64,000 nucleotides of DNA from Diploptera punctata (lineage: Eukaryota; Arthropoda; Insecta; Blattodea; Blaberidae). The stretch lies in assembly GCA_030220185.1 (NCBI GenBank), contig JASPKZ010002333.1, forward strand, positions 620,001 through 684,000, written 5' to 3'. The notes beneath the pieces were generated by a model. It was not told where the DNA came from, did no database searches, and worked only from the letters and a program-made list of their open reading frames with translations. Below, in pieces: positions 33,893 through 45,650 of the stretch (position 1 is its first letter; every line of letters begins with the position of its first letter). A program made the position numbers and the translations under genes.

Positions 33893-34520
33893 TCATAAGT
33901 AATGCCACGAGTAATTTCCAAAGTATCGATAAATTCACGACTCACGAAGTGAGGAGTGAATTTATCTAGATAATTTGGAAATCACTCATGGCATTTGTTA
34001 GGACAATTTAACAAATAAAATTAAGCTCTTTAGTAAAAAATGATTATTTGAATATAGTTACCGGTGTTTTAAAATATATATATAGTTAATGTAAACGGCG
34101 ATGTTTGAAAACAAATTAGAAATGTGAGGTTATGTATATTCACTGCAACTCGATCATATTATTTATTGCCAAATAGAATCGCAATATTGTAAGAATGCAC
34201 TCTAGTGGAGAAATAATGAAACACATCAAACTATTATAATCAACATTATAGGTTAATAATTTATATTTTGAATAAACAACTCAGTAAAATCACTGAATCT
34301 ATTTATTATTTGCTATATTCAATGTATTTGTTGGAGAAAAATAATGGTCTAACCTGTTCAGAATATTAAAAAGGAGGAGCTTTCTTTATCACAAAAGCAG
34401 GAGCTGATAAAGAGAAATCGATAAAGAGTGAGGTGAAACATGACTGTCATTGGTGTAAAACAGAATTCATTGAAACGTGATTGGTCATTGACTACCATTT
34501 GCGACATGAGTTAAATAGTC
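33893..34520. repeat. Unclassified interspersed repeat, copy 1
   Basis: Shares long blocks with 55940-56695: ATAAGTAATGCCA, AATGTAAACGGCGATGTTTG, TCATATTATTTATTGCCAAA, ATTGTAAGAATGCACTCTAG, GTGATTGGTCATTGACT. The left end folds back (TAATGCCACGAGTAATTTCCAA mirrored, in part, by TTTGGAAATCACTCATGGCA). No coding region is shared between the copies. Confidence 0.6.
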
Positions 34521-35035
34521 AAAGCAATTGGATACAACATGTCCAAAGAATGGACCCATCTCGCATTCGCTAGTATTGCAATATCAACTTGAAGCACTTT
34601 GAGATAGAAGAAGACTAAAATTAAGATGGTCTGACCAACCATGTCTTGAGATCTCATAGGAACAGGCTCAAACGACCTAAACCTAAATAAGTTCATGATG
34701 ATCAAGTATTTTAGATATAAAATACAAAATCATTTAAAAATTTATAACTTTATTTAATGAAGTATAAAAATTTAAATACATTTTCAATACTGGCCAATTC
34801 TTCCTGAGCTTACTATATGTTTTTTTAATTAAAATGGTAGCTAACACTATGAACAAATTATCAATATTATTAACTGATTTTTTTTAAATACAATAGGAAA
34901 TAACATTAAGAGGTTGTTTTCAAATGCTGGGCCTTGGAAACGAAGCCATTAGCGTTACATTAAGAGGTTTATTTAATATTTAATAATGGTAAAAGATCAG
35001 GAATATATCAAATATAATGTGCAGACTGTGATAAG
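34521..35035. other. AT-rich intergenic sequence
   Basis: No gene. A boundary-like motif AGGAAATAACATTAAGAGGTT lies at about 34899-34919 without a recognisable element attached. Confidence 0.3.
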
Positions 35036-35041
35036 ATATAA

Positions 35042-35715
35042 CTAACTCATTGGCACTATCAAACCCGTAGGTTCATGGCCATAAGTTCTCCATACATCCC
35101 TATACTGAGCTAATGTTTTCCAATCATTCCCTGTATAATCTACTTCCCTCAAATCATAGTTAATGTTATTCTCCCACCTCATTCTTGGTCTACCAACTGA
35201 GCGTTTTCTCTCTGGTTTTCCTACAAGAAGTTTCCATACACGTCTTTCATTCCCCATTTGTGCCACATGTCCTGCCCATCGCAGTGTACAAGACTTAACT
35301 GTTCTTATTATATCTGGCTTCCTATATAGACCATGTAGTTCATTGTTAAGTAGTCTTCTCCATTCACCTGTCTGTTCATCTCTCTTTGGTCCAAAAATTT
35401 TCCTGAGAACTTTATTCTCAAAAACTCGTAATCTCATTTCCTCCCTTAAAGTAAAAGTCCATGTTTCGCACCCATATAATATAACTGGTAGAATAATAGA
35501 CTTATATATTTTCAGTTTAATATTTTTTGAAAGGAGTTGGGACATCAAAAGTCTCTGCAATGCATAATAGCATTATTTCCAGAATTGAGCCTATGTTTAA
35601 TTTCTTTGTGCATCTCATTCCTACTTGTGATTATTGTTCCTAGGTATTTAAATTCAGCCACTTCCTCAAAATTTCCTTCATTTGTCATTAGCTATCCATT
35701 TCCATTATATAATGG
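35042..35715 (-). pseudogene. LINE 3' end, RT C-terminal region
   Basis: The minus-strand frame 35560-35042 reads LKIYKSIILPVILYGCETWT, LREEMRLRVFENKVLRKIFG, PKRDEQTGEWRRL, WAGHVAQMGNERRVWKLLVG and RPRMRWENNI. Upstream in another frame is NFEEVAEFKYLGTIITSRN (about 35680-35625). This is the thumb and C-terminal part of a non-LTR retrotransposon, 5' truncated. A second copy lies at 62130-62570. Confidence 0.85.
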
Positions 35716-35754
35716 TAATAAGATATACATAGAGTAAACAAAAAGAAATTTAAT

Positions 35755-36500
35755 CATTAGAACTGAAGAACACATAAGAAATGTAAAAATAGGGGAATTA
35801 GAAAAATCTGCAGTAGCTTTTCATGTTTGGTCAGAAAAACACAAAATTATTAAAATAGTTAGAAAACAAAAATGCACTCACCATATGGGAAAAAATCTAC
35901 ATACAGAATAACAAGGAAATAATTATGAATTTTGAAATAAGGAACTTCATTAGCAAGTTCATTGGACCACAGGCAGAGGGAGCAGAAATCAAGAATCAGG
36001 AAAAATCAGTCTGTTATTGCTGACAATGGGGCTCACAAGCCTTGAAACATATGTTCAACAAAAACAACCATAAGTGGTAAGAATACACAGACATTACACT
36101 ATTAACTGAATTGGAAATTTTTACACCACATCTCATAAAAATATATTTTTCTCACCCGACTAGTTTCAAAAGCCATTGCTCTCATAATGAGCTTTGCTGT
36201 TTGTTTGAATAGTTGTTAACACCAGCATTCCTCCTGCAACCTGGTGCAGGTTGAATGAACTTCGAGTTCAAATCTTGCTTGTCAGGAACTTGAGAATTCA
36301 TGATCCTGTACTTGATCTTCTGAATGTATATCTTTTCCCAAATAGCTCATATGGTTTTTCTAAATGTTTTAATAGTTTAGTTTTCTTTCCACTTATGTGA
36401 TACTGCATCAAACTATGAGCTGCAATTGCAAATTTTTCAATTTCACCGCTTTTAATATTCCTACAGTGTTCTTTAGCAAGTATCCAAATTATTTTGCTTT
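35755..36500. pseudogene. Two Penelope-like 3' ends, head to head
   Basis: Plus strand at 35755-36075: AAATCTGCAGTAGCTTTTCA, GGTCAGAAAAACACAAAATT, TATGAATTTTGAAATAAGGA, and a hammerhead-like core with CTGACAA at 36020-36026, a GGCT/AGCC stem and GAAA at 36044-36047. Minus strand at 36130-36480: degenerate termini with ACTAGTTTCAAAAGCCATTG and CAGGAACTTGAGAATTCATG, the C-terminal codons in reverse. Both are broken. Confidence 0.6.
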
Positions 36501-36609
36501 ATATACTATATTGCAGTCCTAACAACTAATTTCCTAAACTCCAGATTTATACTATCTGGGATTCAATCTCTCAAAACAAATAAGGATGAGTATTAAATTT
36601 GAAAGAAGG

Positions 36610-36945
36610 ATGAGTATTTTCACACCAATAACATTCTTTAATTAACTGATACATGAGTATTTTCACATTCACACCAATAACATGAGTATTTTCACACCAA
36701 TAACATTCTTTAATTAACTGATACATGAGTATTTTCACATTCACACCAATAACATGAGTATTTTCACACCAATAACATTCTTTAATTAACTGATACATGA
36801 GTATTTTCACATTCACACCAATAACATGAGTATTTTCACACCAATAACATTCTTTAATTAACTGATACATGAGTATTTTCACATTCACACCAATAACATG
36901 AGTATTTTCACACCAATAACATTCTTTAATTAACTGGTACACATC
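36610..36945. repeat. Minisatellite, 72-bp period, about 4.6 copies
   Basis: ACATTCTTTAATTAACTGAT recurs at 36631, 36703, 36775, 36847 and 36919, exactly 72 bp apart. Each unit holds two versions of TGAGTATTTTCACA...CCAATAACA. Copies are almost identical. The 128-codon open frame on the minus strand across it arises because 72 is a multiple of three and is not a gene. Confidence 0.92.
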
Positions 36946-38345
36946 TAACACTTCCACAGTCTAAGATGGAGTCATATTGAACTTTTATAAGAACAAATCA
37001 CTATGAGGTTTAATGTATGGAGTCATATGCTTATCTTTGGCAATAAGTGACTCTTGCAGCTGGAAATAGCACGAGGGTCTCTACAGGGCGTGTTTTTAGA
37101 TTAAGCTTCTTTCTGGGTTCTACTGGTGTGAAGGACAAGGAATTCGATGATCAGTAACAATGAGTTGTGTAATTAATTAAAAAGAGTTTATTTTGTTAGC
37201 CTCTTATGAACAACACAATATTCACAACAAATTCATAATAATATAATATGGGAGCAACAGGCTCATCTGAATACTTGTAATATGATAAACTAGCCACACT
37301 CTGTGTGTGTGTATGGGAGCTACTAACCACACTGTATGTGTGTATGAGTTACTAAACACACTGCATATGTGTGTGTGTATGAGTTACTAACCACTCTGTG
37401 TTAACAATAACATTTTCTTGGCCCTTTATATTAATTTTCCAAGGAAGTTTTATATTGGCTCAAGTATTCCTTTTAACAAAATTTATTGTTTTGCAAATTT
37501 GAACATATTCAACAAGTCAATCAAATTGATACTTCTATGATAAACATTAGTTTCGCTTCGCTGGGTACCTGTGCCTGCCAACCCTTGAGTTACCGTTAAC
37601 CACTGTATAACAAAAGCTTATTGTGTGGTCCCAAATAATAACCAAATTAGTAATTCTAGGAATTACTAATGCTACACTCTTCATGCATGTTTTCTACCAA
37701 AATTGATTTATTTATAGAAAAGCCACCATCCACTCAGCATTTCCATGAGAGAGGTGTATTGCTTCCCATGAATACTTTTTATTTTCTGTCAAAATTCCAG
37801 CAAAGAAAACTTGTTATTGCATATAATCACCAGACATTCATGTATATATATATATATATATTTTGGTCAATGGTCAATGTGACTAATTTCTTATACTTAC
37901 CAATATTGTTGTTACTGGAAGTAAGTCAACATTCCCACATCTAACCTACTTGCTATGCAAACAAAAGAAATCACAATGCTGATATGGACTCAAAAAGCAC
38001 ACGTTCGGTAAGTAAAATAAAACATTTCTTGAATGTTTTGTACACTAACTCGTACCTTTCTAGACTTTTCCGGAATTAATGCAGAACATCTCACTCTCCA
38101 GGCTTCTTCAATTTCTCTATCATCTACCATGACTCCTTCCATAATAAAATTATTAAACAGACTCTAATCATGATACTACATATAAAAATGTCTCCACAGC
38201 CAACAACCCTTGCTTATAATAAAACAAATGAAAAGCTATATAGCAACAATCACCAAATGTTTCTTTCTTATAGAAGTCATTTACATCCAACCAATATTTT
38301 AATTCATTTACTACTATATTTAATAAAAATTAGTCACATCGACCA
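36946..38345. other. AT-rich intergenic sequence
   Basis: Holds a small degenerate repeat with TGTGTGTGTATGGGAGCTAC and TGTGTATGAGTTACTAA at about 37298-37392, and a TA microsatellite at 37842-37862. No gene recognised. Confidence 0.35.
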
Positions 38346-38349
38346 AAAA

Positions 38350-38485
38350 ATTGTATTCGTGATACACATGAGGTAAGCATGTATCAGATCTCGAAAATTG
38401 AAAAAACTTGGCGCAAGCACCTAGTTTTTTTCAAACTTTTTCTCGATCAGTAACAAGTGCTTACCTCACTCGTATTGCAATATAC
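38350..38485. repeat. Imperfect palindrome
   Basis: GAGGTAAGCATGTATCAGAT at 38370 is mirrored by ATCAGTAACAAGTGCTTACC ending near 38466, with the inner block GAAAAAACTTGGCGCAAGC against CTAGTTTTTTTCAAACTTTT. The outer ends TTGTATTCGTGATA and ACTCGTATTGCAA extend it. Possibly a small hairpin element; no family assigned. Confidence 0.45.
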
Positions 38486-38489
38486 TATT

Positions 38490-39177
38490 TCTTTGAATTT
38501 AGTTTTCAAAGCATCATTTTCTATTGTACCTTACCTTAGCATTATTACATATTTTTAATTAGTCTTCATGCAATATTTCCAACATACATTCCATTTGGTC
38601 TGACCAATGCCTGGTTGCTGATATATATTAAAGTTCAAACTGGTATGCCTTTTTACTAATTTATACTTTAAAGGACTCTTATCCAATAATTTCTTCATAT
38701 ATGCCAGTAACATTTTGTTATATTCAAGTTTAAAACCAAAAATCTCTCTTTCTGACACTTTTGTTTGTTTAAGTACCTTTTTTCTACTAAATTTGACATC
38801 AAGTTTTAGTTACCTCAATGTAGATCAAGCATAATCGACCATTAATATCAGTGGCAATTGTCATTTAACTATGCTTGATAAAGCAATTCATTAAACTTCA
38901 TAAAATTCATTATCAACAAGACTTAAAATTCATTCTCAACACAGAACTAAACTTCAGGACACAGATATTGTTTGATACTAAAATATCACTATTAATGAAC
39001 ATAGTTTAATCACCAATTCAACACATAAACAGTGAACACACACCACCCCCTCCTAACTCTAAAAGAGTGAGAAGAGCTAGCAGATAACATCAAAGTCTGG
39101 TGGAGTAAATCAGTCTGAAACCGCAGTAACAAAAAGTTAAGTTACCTTATCTCTGTAACGTCTGTGAAAGTGTATGT
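38490..39177. other. AT-rich intergenic sequence
   Basis: No gene or repeat recognised. GTAGATCAAGCATAATCG and ATGCTTGATAAAGC near 38820-38885 form a weak inverted pair. Confidence 0.3.
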
Positions 39178-39787
39178 ATATATATATATATATATATATA
39201 ATTTTTCGGTACGTGGGTTTGTCACTGAACTCCTAACGACTTGACCGATTTTGATGAAAATTTTTGTGTGTGTTTGAATGGGTCCCAGGATGGTTTAGAT
39301 TCACAATGGACCCTCTAAAACCTTTAGGTGTAAGAGTTCACCTGAAGTAAAAATTGAAAAATTGCTCTAGCGGTCACATTTTTTTATGTATCACAATGAA
39401 ACTCAGTATATTCTGTTAAAATAAACTGAGGTAACGTATTATCAAAAAATGAATGAAATCCGACAATTGGAAGTGGATATTTACTTGAATGTCAAATGTG
39501 TAGTCATCTGCATAACCGACATTCCACATGACAACAATGTGATGTCATCGTGCATGCTTCTTGAGCCACAACAGATGGAAGTGAGGAGTTTTCTTGAGAA
39601 CTTATTTAATTAATAATATCTAATTATGTCTGAATTAGTGAATTTTATGGTATAAAAGTAACTTATATTTTAACGTCTGGCCATAACAGACAAGGCCTTA
39701 ACTCTGCCAGGTAAAATAAAATAAAGTTATTATTTTAACACGAGAATTGAATGTTTGAGTAGAACAAGTCTGTTGGGTCAACTAGTA
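39178..39787 (+). mobile_element. Non-autonomous Helitron-like element
   Basis: The 5' part after a TA run reads ACGTGGGTTTGTCACTGAAC, then GACTTGACCGATTTTGATGA, a block seen at the start of many insect Helitrons. The 3' end, about 39766-39787, is a short hairpin (GTTG-GGT-CAAC) followed by CTAGT, the expected CTRR-plus-T end. No coding region for Rep/helicase is present. Confidence 0.55.
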
Positions 39788-39789
39788 TA

Positions 39790-40070
39790 TACATATTATA
39801 TTATTTTTAGTCTGGACATCTTACCTTAATATTAATGTTGATTTGTTCTTGGACATGTTTCAAAACAATTCTGTTTTATCGTCAGCTTTCCCAGACTGGT
39901 TTTTTTATGTTGCACAACCTGATGTCAGCTCCATCCTGTGGTTGACCAAAGAACCTCCAAACAAGGTCACCCTCCATCGATAAAGCACAAATGTTTTGAA
40001 ACATGTTCAAGAACAAATCAACATTAATATTGAGGTAAGATGTCCAGACTAAAAATAATATAATTAAAAT
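39790..40070. repeat. Inverted repeat of Penelope-type terminus with insert
   Basis: ATTATTTTTAGTCTGGACAT, TTAATATTAATGTTGATTTG and ACATGTTTCAAAACAATTCT on the left mirror AAATGTTTTGAAACATGTTC, CAAATCAACATTAATATTGA and ATGTCCAGACTAAAAATAAT on the right. The loop holds about 100 bp with a C-terminal piece (minus strand: LVWRFFGQPQDGADIRLCN). Confidence 0.75.
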
Positions 40071-40109
40071 AACCTCAAAATATAATTTCCTAAAATTAAA
40101 TATTAGTAT

Positions 40110-42118
40110 ATACATATTGTTTAGTTGTTTTTTCACTCACCTCATACTTCTTAACTCCCAAGCAGACTTGAGTTTCTTCACTTCATTTGTGACATTCTCA
40201 ATGCTGTATTACATTCACAACTGATGTCCAACGGTCTCCTATCCTGCAGACTGACCTCTGCGCCATCTGATGGCTGACCGACAAACTTCCAAATCAATTC
40301 CCTCTCCTTATCACCGGGTATTTCAAAATTTATAGTTGTGTTTTTATTCTTGCATATGTAAATTTTTTCCCAAATTGTGAGTTCCTTCGGTTTTTCCAAT
40401 TTTGTTTTGGTTTCTATTCTATGTTTTTCTGACCAGGCATGTGCAGCTATTGCAGATTTTTCTGTTTCTCCATTTTTAACATTTCTGAGGGGTTCCTTTA
40501 ATCTTGTATTTAGATTCCTTTTTGTTTTTCCTATGTATATCTTTTCACAATCTTTACAATTAATTTGATGAATCCCCGATTTTTTGCAATCTTCAATCTT
40601 TTCATTTTTGTTGGTTTTTATTAAATAACCTAAACTGTAATCATTTTTCGGTGCTAATTTAATGTTGAATTTGTTGAAGATTTTTTGAAACTTGTCAAAT
40701 GCTAAAGGATGGGATGTGAACTTGAATTTTTTACCCATATCTTTATCTGTCTGAAGAGTACTTTCATTAATCATTTTTTTGTTCCTTAAATTTATCAAGT
40801 TATGAAACCATCCCTTGTACAAAAAAAACCAGATTACGTTTATATAACACTTTGGCTAGACCAGTGTTGACCTATGGTAGTGAAGCATGGACACTAAAAA
40901 AACAACATGAAAGCAGAATAACGGCTTGTGAAATGAGATTCATGCGCAGAACAGCAGGTTACACCAGATGGAATCGGAAAAGGAACACCGATATCTTAAA
41001 AGAATTGAAGACTACGCCAATTTTGGAATATATTAAACAGTACCAACTAAATTGGAAACACCATCTTGAAAGAATGAGTTCAAATCGGATCCCCAAAGCT
41101 GTTTATAATTATATACCAAGAGGACGAAGATCACTGGGCCGTCCTATGAAATGCTGGAGGGAAAATTTTCTATAGGATCGTAACAGGCCTTGGCCTAATA
41201 CTTGGAAGGAAGAAGAAGAAATTTATTTATTTTCTTGTGTATCATCTTTTCTTGAAATCCATTATCCTTTGCAATTTTTATGATGTGTTTTTTCTCTTTA
41301 TTGTAATTTTCTTTGCTCATGGGAACGTTCACAAGTCTGTGTGTTAAACTATTAAATACTGCCTGTTTGTGTGAAAATGGTTAAATCCTGTAGCTTTTAT
41401 GTAATTGTCAATGTGAGTTTCTTTTCTGTAGATTCCAAATTCTAGTTTATTTTTTTCTTCATTCCTGATCAATTTAAGGTCTAAAAATGGTATTTCATGA
41501 TTATTTTCTACTTCCATTGTAAATTTGATTGTTTTATTCAAAGTTAAAATTGGGAAACACATTATGAGGTTCTTGATTGTTTTATTTTGAATATTTAACA
41601 GTTTAATGGCATCTTCTAATTGTTTCTGTTTTACTATTGCTATGATATCATCTACATATCTTCTCCAAAATTTAAACATCAAAGGGTATGCCTTGGTTAC
41701 ATGACATCCAAAGTTCCCCATAAACATATTTGCTAAGAATGCCTGGTCAGAAAAACATAGAATAGAAACCAAAACAAAATTACTTAAACAATTGGAAAAA
41801 CCAAAGGAACTCACAATTGGGGAAACATTTACATATGCAAGAATTAAAACACAACTATGAATTTTGAATTACCCGGTGATAAGGAAAGGGGATTGATTTG
41901 GAAGTTCGTCAGTCAGCCATCAGATGGCACGGAGGTCAGTCTGCAGGATAGGAGGTCATTGGACATCAGTTGTGAACGTAATACAGCATTGAGAATGTCA
42001 CAAATGAAGTGAAGAAACTCGAGTCTACTTGGGAGTTAAGAAGTATGAGGTAAGTGAAGAAACAACTAAACAATATTAAAATAAACCTCATAGTGTTATT
42101 TCCTACCTACATAACTTA
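40110..42118 (-). pseudogene. Penelope-like element (RT plus GIY-YIG), interrupted
   Basis: Penelope-like elements encode a reverse transcriptase with a C-terminal GIY-YIG endonuclease. Minus strand: 41720-41344 has KFWRRYVDDIIAIVKQKQLE (YVDD catalytic motif), MEVENNHEIPFLDLKLIRN and GIYRKETHIDNYIKATGFNH. After a nested LINE fragment (40835-41215), 40822-40178 has [38 protein letters not shown] (GIY-YIG core), RNLNTRLKEPLRN and WKFVGQPSDGAEVSLQ. The N-terminal half of the RT is missing. At 41740-42118 an inverted copy of the 3' end joins directly, so the two termini face outwards with the boundary motif AACCTCATAGTGTTATTTCC at 42084. Confidence 0.85.
40835..41215 (+). pseudogene. LINE 3' fragment nested in Penelope-like element
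   Basis: The plus-strand frame 40852-41175 reads LARPVLTYGSEAWTLKKQ in part, ESRITACEMRFMRRTAGYTR, WKHHLERMSSNRIPKAVYNY and GRRSLGRPMKCW. It ends in GGAAGAAGAAGAA at 41200-41218, the GAA tail shared with 27508 and 55757. It splits the Penelope reading frame, so it is the younger insertion. Confidence 0.85.
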
Positions 42119-42465
42119 GTATATACATATTTATTAAATCAATTCCTCTGTATTTTAAACCACAGTTTGAAAGGTTGAAGGGATTTCAAGGAGTAAAAGT
42201 TGATATAACCCTCCTACAATTGTAGTATGAATTACCAGACTTGTGATAACTTTGAACCAAATTCCCTGATATATGCTATTTTTTTAAGTGCTTCATTGAT
42301 TGGCTGGGAACCTTGGATAAGGTAGCTGGTGTTTATGTGTCCTTCACTTAAAACGGTTTTGTCTCTTTAATATCATGTTAGTGTCTTGTCAGGATTCAGA
42401 CGTAAGCATGTTTCAATAAATCAATTTATGTTAAAGAACCTAGAAAAAATTACATAAATATCACA
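42119..42465. other. AT-rich intergenic sequence
   Basis: Nothing recognised. Confidence 0.3.
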
Positions 42466-42466
42466 T

Positions 42467-43160
42467 TTACTTGCATAATAGACACACTTTTTAACAGATT
42501 TTTATAAAAAAAAAGGACGTTTTCTTTATGCAAGGAAAAAATCAGTGAAAAAAAAAAAAAGAAAAACCCATATTAAAATATGTACCAGATAATGATCGAT
42601 AGCATACTTATCGATATATTGGCCACGACTAATTTACGTATCGAGTGAAAGGAAGATCAAGAACAACATTCAAAATTCAATGAGGAAATTTGGTGTAACA
42701 GATCAAGACACAGAATGATGGAGAACTTTAATTAAGAGAAATTTGTGAATGTTTGTTGCAAACTGATAGTCTATAAGTTCGTAGTCATTTATATTTATTT
42801 AATTTTTTTTAAATTCATGTTAATTACTAAGATTGGTTGGAGAAAACTCTCAATGATTAGGAAAATTCTCAAAATGGATGGATGGTGTTTCACACATATG
42901 ACATTGATAGGAGTTGCATAAACAGATGCTAACAGAAGGGAATACACCAAAATTCAAGACACTTTTTATTATCATACTGTAATAGGCATTATTAACACTA
43001 GCCATATCTTATTCACTGTCTGTATCACTGCTACCATCTGCCTGAGATTCAGATTTCTCTTCATCCTCATTCCATCAAATATCGTCTTCTATCCCATCGA
43101 TTGCTTTTGATATCTGATCTTCAAGGAACTTTTTATGACTATTCTTGGTGTTTATCATGT
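42467..43160 (-). pseudogene. Possible Tigger/jerky-type transposase tail
   Basis: On the minus strand at about 43160-43010: FLEDQISKAIDGIEDDI, a stop, then WNEDEEKSESQADGSSDTDS ending in TAA. A GTEDD-like motif followed by an acidic Ser/Asp tail is typical of the end of pogo/Tigger-type transposases. The plus-strand TTTACTTGCATAATAGACAC at about 42467 could be an end. The rest of the transposase is not visible. Confidence 0.35.
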
Positions 43161-43167
43161 TCCAAGC

Positions 43168-43505
43168 AACAGCCACGGTAGACTAATGGTTATGTTCTTT
43201 GCCTCTGGTCCCGAGGCAAAAGATGAAAAAATCCTCCAGGAGGGAGTTTAAGCCATGGGTCTCAAGTCAAGATTTTTAGGCTTGTAAAAGATCCTTAAGA
43301 CTGAATAAAGGGGCCTCTAAGGAAAATTTACCAAGCTCCTTCATCCTAGTAATACCTTAGTTGCCTGCTAGATGTCTCATTGGCTGGTACGTTGACCGCA
43401 TACCATACATGACATCTTTAGGAAAATAAGAGTAACTAAATTAACTTGATCTATTAAACACCTAACAAAGGAGAAAATAAGGCCTAACATTGGGCTGTTA
43501 TGCCA
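43168..43505 (+). repeat. SINE-3, best preserved copy
   Basis: The head CACGGTAGACTAATGGTTAT with a box-B-like GCCTCTGGTCCCGAGGC, then AAATCCTCCAGGAGGGAGTT, TTTTTAGGCTTGTAAAAGAT, TGCCTGCTAGATGTCTCATT and GTTGACCGCATACCATACAT. Related copies lie at 28330, 52745 (minus) and 57528. Confidence 0.65.
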
Positions 43506-43679
43506 TTGTAGATAATGTTCCAAGTCATGTTATCCATTCATACATCACTTCAACCCCGATGATCGCCATATCTTTCCTGTTGGCATCATAGGTGGTGGCC
43601 TGCCATCCACTCTGTGTATAGTTTATTCATGTGTTCCCTGAATGGTTTGTTTATACACACATACAAGAATAAAGCACTG

Positions 43680-43990
43680 AGGTAAGTCCACTGGGATAAC
43701 AGTGGTGTTATTTTTTTTATTCCAAAAGGAGTTTCTTTGTGTCGCTGTATAAATGACCTCAGAAATTATCCCAAACAAGTAGAATAATTTAATCTCCAAG
43801 TTCATAAAATCTACACCAGATGGCAGTTCAGAAGATGATGTTAACGACGAAATTTCGACAGTTGGAATTTGACTGAAGATGGAAGTAATACTATACTTTT
43901 GAAACCGGTATCGTGAAGACATGCAACTTTGTGAGGTGAGATGTTAAAACATTTTCTCCAACTCGTTTATTAATTTTTATCCTATCTCAT
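43680..43990 (+). repeat. Penelope-like 3' end
   Basis: The plus strand reads NLQVHKIYTRWQFR in one frame and [22 protein letters not shown] sequence in another, then CTGAAGA at 43873-43879 and GAAA at 43901-43904 (hammerhead-like), and TTTGTGAGGTGAGATG. Parallel to 12060-12300. Confidence 0.6.
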
Positions 43991-44149
43991 ATTTATTATG
44001 AATTTATGGAAATCTACGATAATCTGTACAGTCTTGTGGCATAAGTTGGCAGATTGAAGTGTGTCTTCTAAACGAAAGGTCTCAACCTTTACTTGCTTTA
44101 ACTTCACAGATGACTATACTAGCTGTGATTTGACATGTATTGCATCACT

Positions 44150-44560
44150 TCATGTGACACTCCGATTCCATTACTCCTTACTGGCCAAAATTCTGAGAAA
44201 ATTTCTTTCCCTATGGAGACCCAAACTGGTGCTTGTCCCATAGCTTTGTGCGGAGGCATCTTGCCTTAACCACTCGGCTACAGTGCAAGACAAGCATGAG
44301 CAGCTACTCCAATATTTTCTACTTCCCTATTTTTTTACATTTCTACAATATTCCTTCATTCAGATGTTCAATTTTTGTTGTTTTTTTATGTCAATTTTTT
44401 TTTTTCACAATATCCACATTTTATCTGATAAATTCTTGTCTTGTCTTTGCTAGTTTCTTCATTTTGATCGTTTTCATTAGTTTACTAAGCCTAAAATAAT
44501 TTTTTTATGCCAATTTATGTTGAATTTGTTAAAACTTTGTATCAAATGATGATGATGTAT
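44150..44560 (-). repeat. SINE-2 head joined to Penelope-like fragment
   Basis: The minus strand of 44275-44155 is the tRNA-like head of SINE-2 (GCCGAGTGGTTAAGGCAAG, reading as CTTGCCTTAACCACTCGGC on the plus strand). At 44285-44560 the minus strand carries KAKDKTRIYQIKCGYCEK-like GIY-YIG sequence and AWSEKH-region remnants of a Penelope-like element. Confidence 0.5.
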
Positions 44561-44567
44561 ATCTTAA

Positions 44568-45640
44568 TATATAAAAATTACGTGTCATGTTGTTTGTCCG
44601 CGATGGAATCCTAAACTACTGAACCGATTTTAATAAAACTTTGCACACTGTGTGCTGTTTGATCCAACTTGAGACCTACGGTTGTTTATAACTAAATTTA
44701 TAGTCACATTATTTTTTATTGCAAATTATTTGTTTATTATTTAACAAAGAGTTATAATTATCTGAGTTGCATACAATTCTAACAGATGACGGTGTAAGGT
44801 AATTGGTTTATTATTTAACCAGGTGGCTGTGCTTTTTGTTGCAACCGCAAATTTCAATTGAATTACAAATATTGATTATTTCATAATTTAAGTGTGGTCA
44901 GTGTTTATTTTATTTTCAATATATTGGTAATATTAATTTCATGTGTAAGTATTAGTTTTAAGTAATCTGGCTGAAGTACAGCAACTTAATTTAAATTTAA
45001 CTGGACAGAGAAGGGACATTGAACAATATGGCGAATCGGTTCTACAGACCATGAATGATAAGATATCAAGTGAATTTCCGCAAATTGGTATAGGCCTATG
45101 TGACATAAATCTTACATTTAAGAAGAATGTTAATTTAAAAACATATGAAGGTCCTAAGGAACGGAATAACAGAACTGTAAGTAAGTCTGTTAGTTATAAT
45201 AATATGCCTAATATTACAGAAACAATCTCCATGCCTGAATTAAATGAAAAACAAGATGACTATAATATATCACAAGATGATATTACTATACAGAGACTTC
45301 TTGATGATGAGAATCCAAACTGCCAACAAGTTTGTAGAAAAAAACAAAAGTATAATGAAATCAGCAAGCCTCCTCAAAATATTCCATCAATAAATGCATA
45401 TACTCCTTATGATACACTTATGGATGATACTGAGAATGCAGACAACATAAATTCATCTCAATCAACAAAACCACTTCCACATAAACCACCATCCATATTT
45501 ATACCGGGTGTAGTTAACGTACCAGAACTAAAAAATTGTGTAAAACTAAAACTTTCTGATTTAGATTTCTCACTTAGTTTACTACAACATAATTTAACGT
45601 ATACCTTAGCCATAGCAACGCGTGGCCGGGACTTCTATAT
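44568..45640 (+). mobile_element. Helitron-like element carrying an open reading frame
   Basis: The 5' end ATATAAAAATTACGTGTCAT, TGTCCGCGATGGAATCCTAA, ACTGAACCGATTTTAATAAA is the conserved start of insect Helitron-type repeats. The 3' end near 45610-45640 reads CCATAGCAACGCGTGGCCGG, a typical Helitron-type hairpin end, here without a clear CTAG. A second short element follows directly. Confidence 0.5.
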
Positions 45641-45650
45641 ATATATATAA
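45051..45650 (+). CDS. 199-codon ORF, possibly gag-like/LINE ORF1 piece inside Helitron
   Basis: The ATG at 45051 opens MNDKISSEFPQIGIGLCDIN and runs 199 codons, rich in Asn, Asp, Ser and Pro. Near the end KPPSIFIPGVVNVPELKNCV recalls the PPIxVxGVxNxxxL segment that precedes the nucleic-acid-binding domain in Jockey-type LINE ORF1 proteins; the zinc-knuckle region is absent. The last 14 residues (LAIATRGRDFYIYI) are translated Helitron terminus, so the frame is a fusion. I infer a captured, truncated ORF1 fragment. Whether it is expressed cannot be seen, and function is unknown. Confidence 0.35.
   Translation: MNDKISSEFPQIGIGLCDINLTFKKNVNLKTYEGPKERNNRTVSKSVSYNNMPNITETISMPELNEKQDDYNISQDDITIQRLLDDENPNCQQVCRKKQKYNEISKPPQNIPSINAYTPYDTLMDDTENADNINSSQSTKPLPHKPPSIFIPGVVNVPELKNCVKLKLSDLDFSLSLLQHNLTYTLAIATRGRDFYIYI

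Noticed and set aside
35163..35567. 134-codon plus-strand ORF
   Set aside because: Antisense shadow of the LINE reverse-transcriptase frame on the minus strand.
36571..36957. 128-codon minus-strand ORF with a repeated MYQLIKECYWCENTH unit
   Set aside because: It is the translation of a 72-bp minisatellite; the frame stays open because the period is divisible by three.
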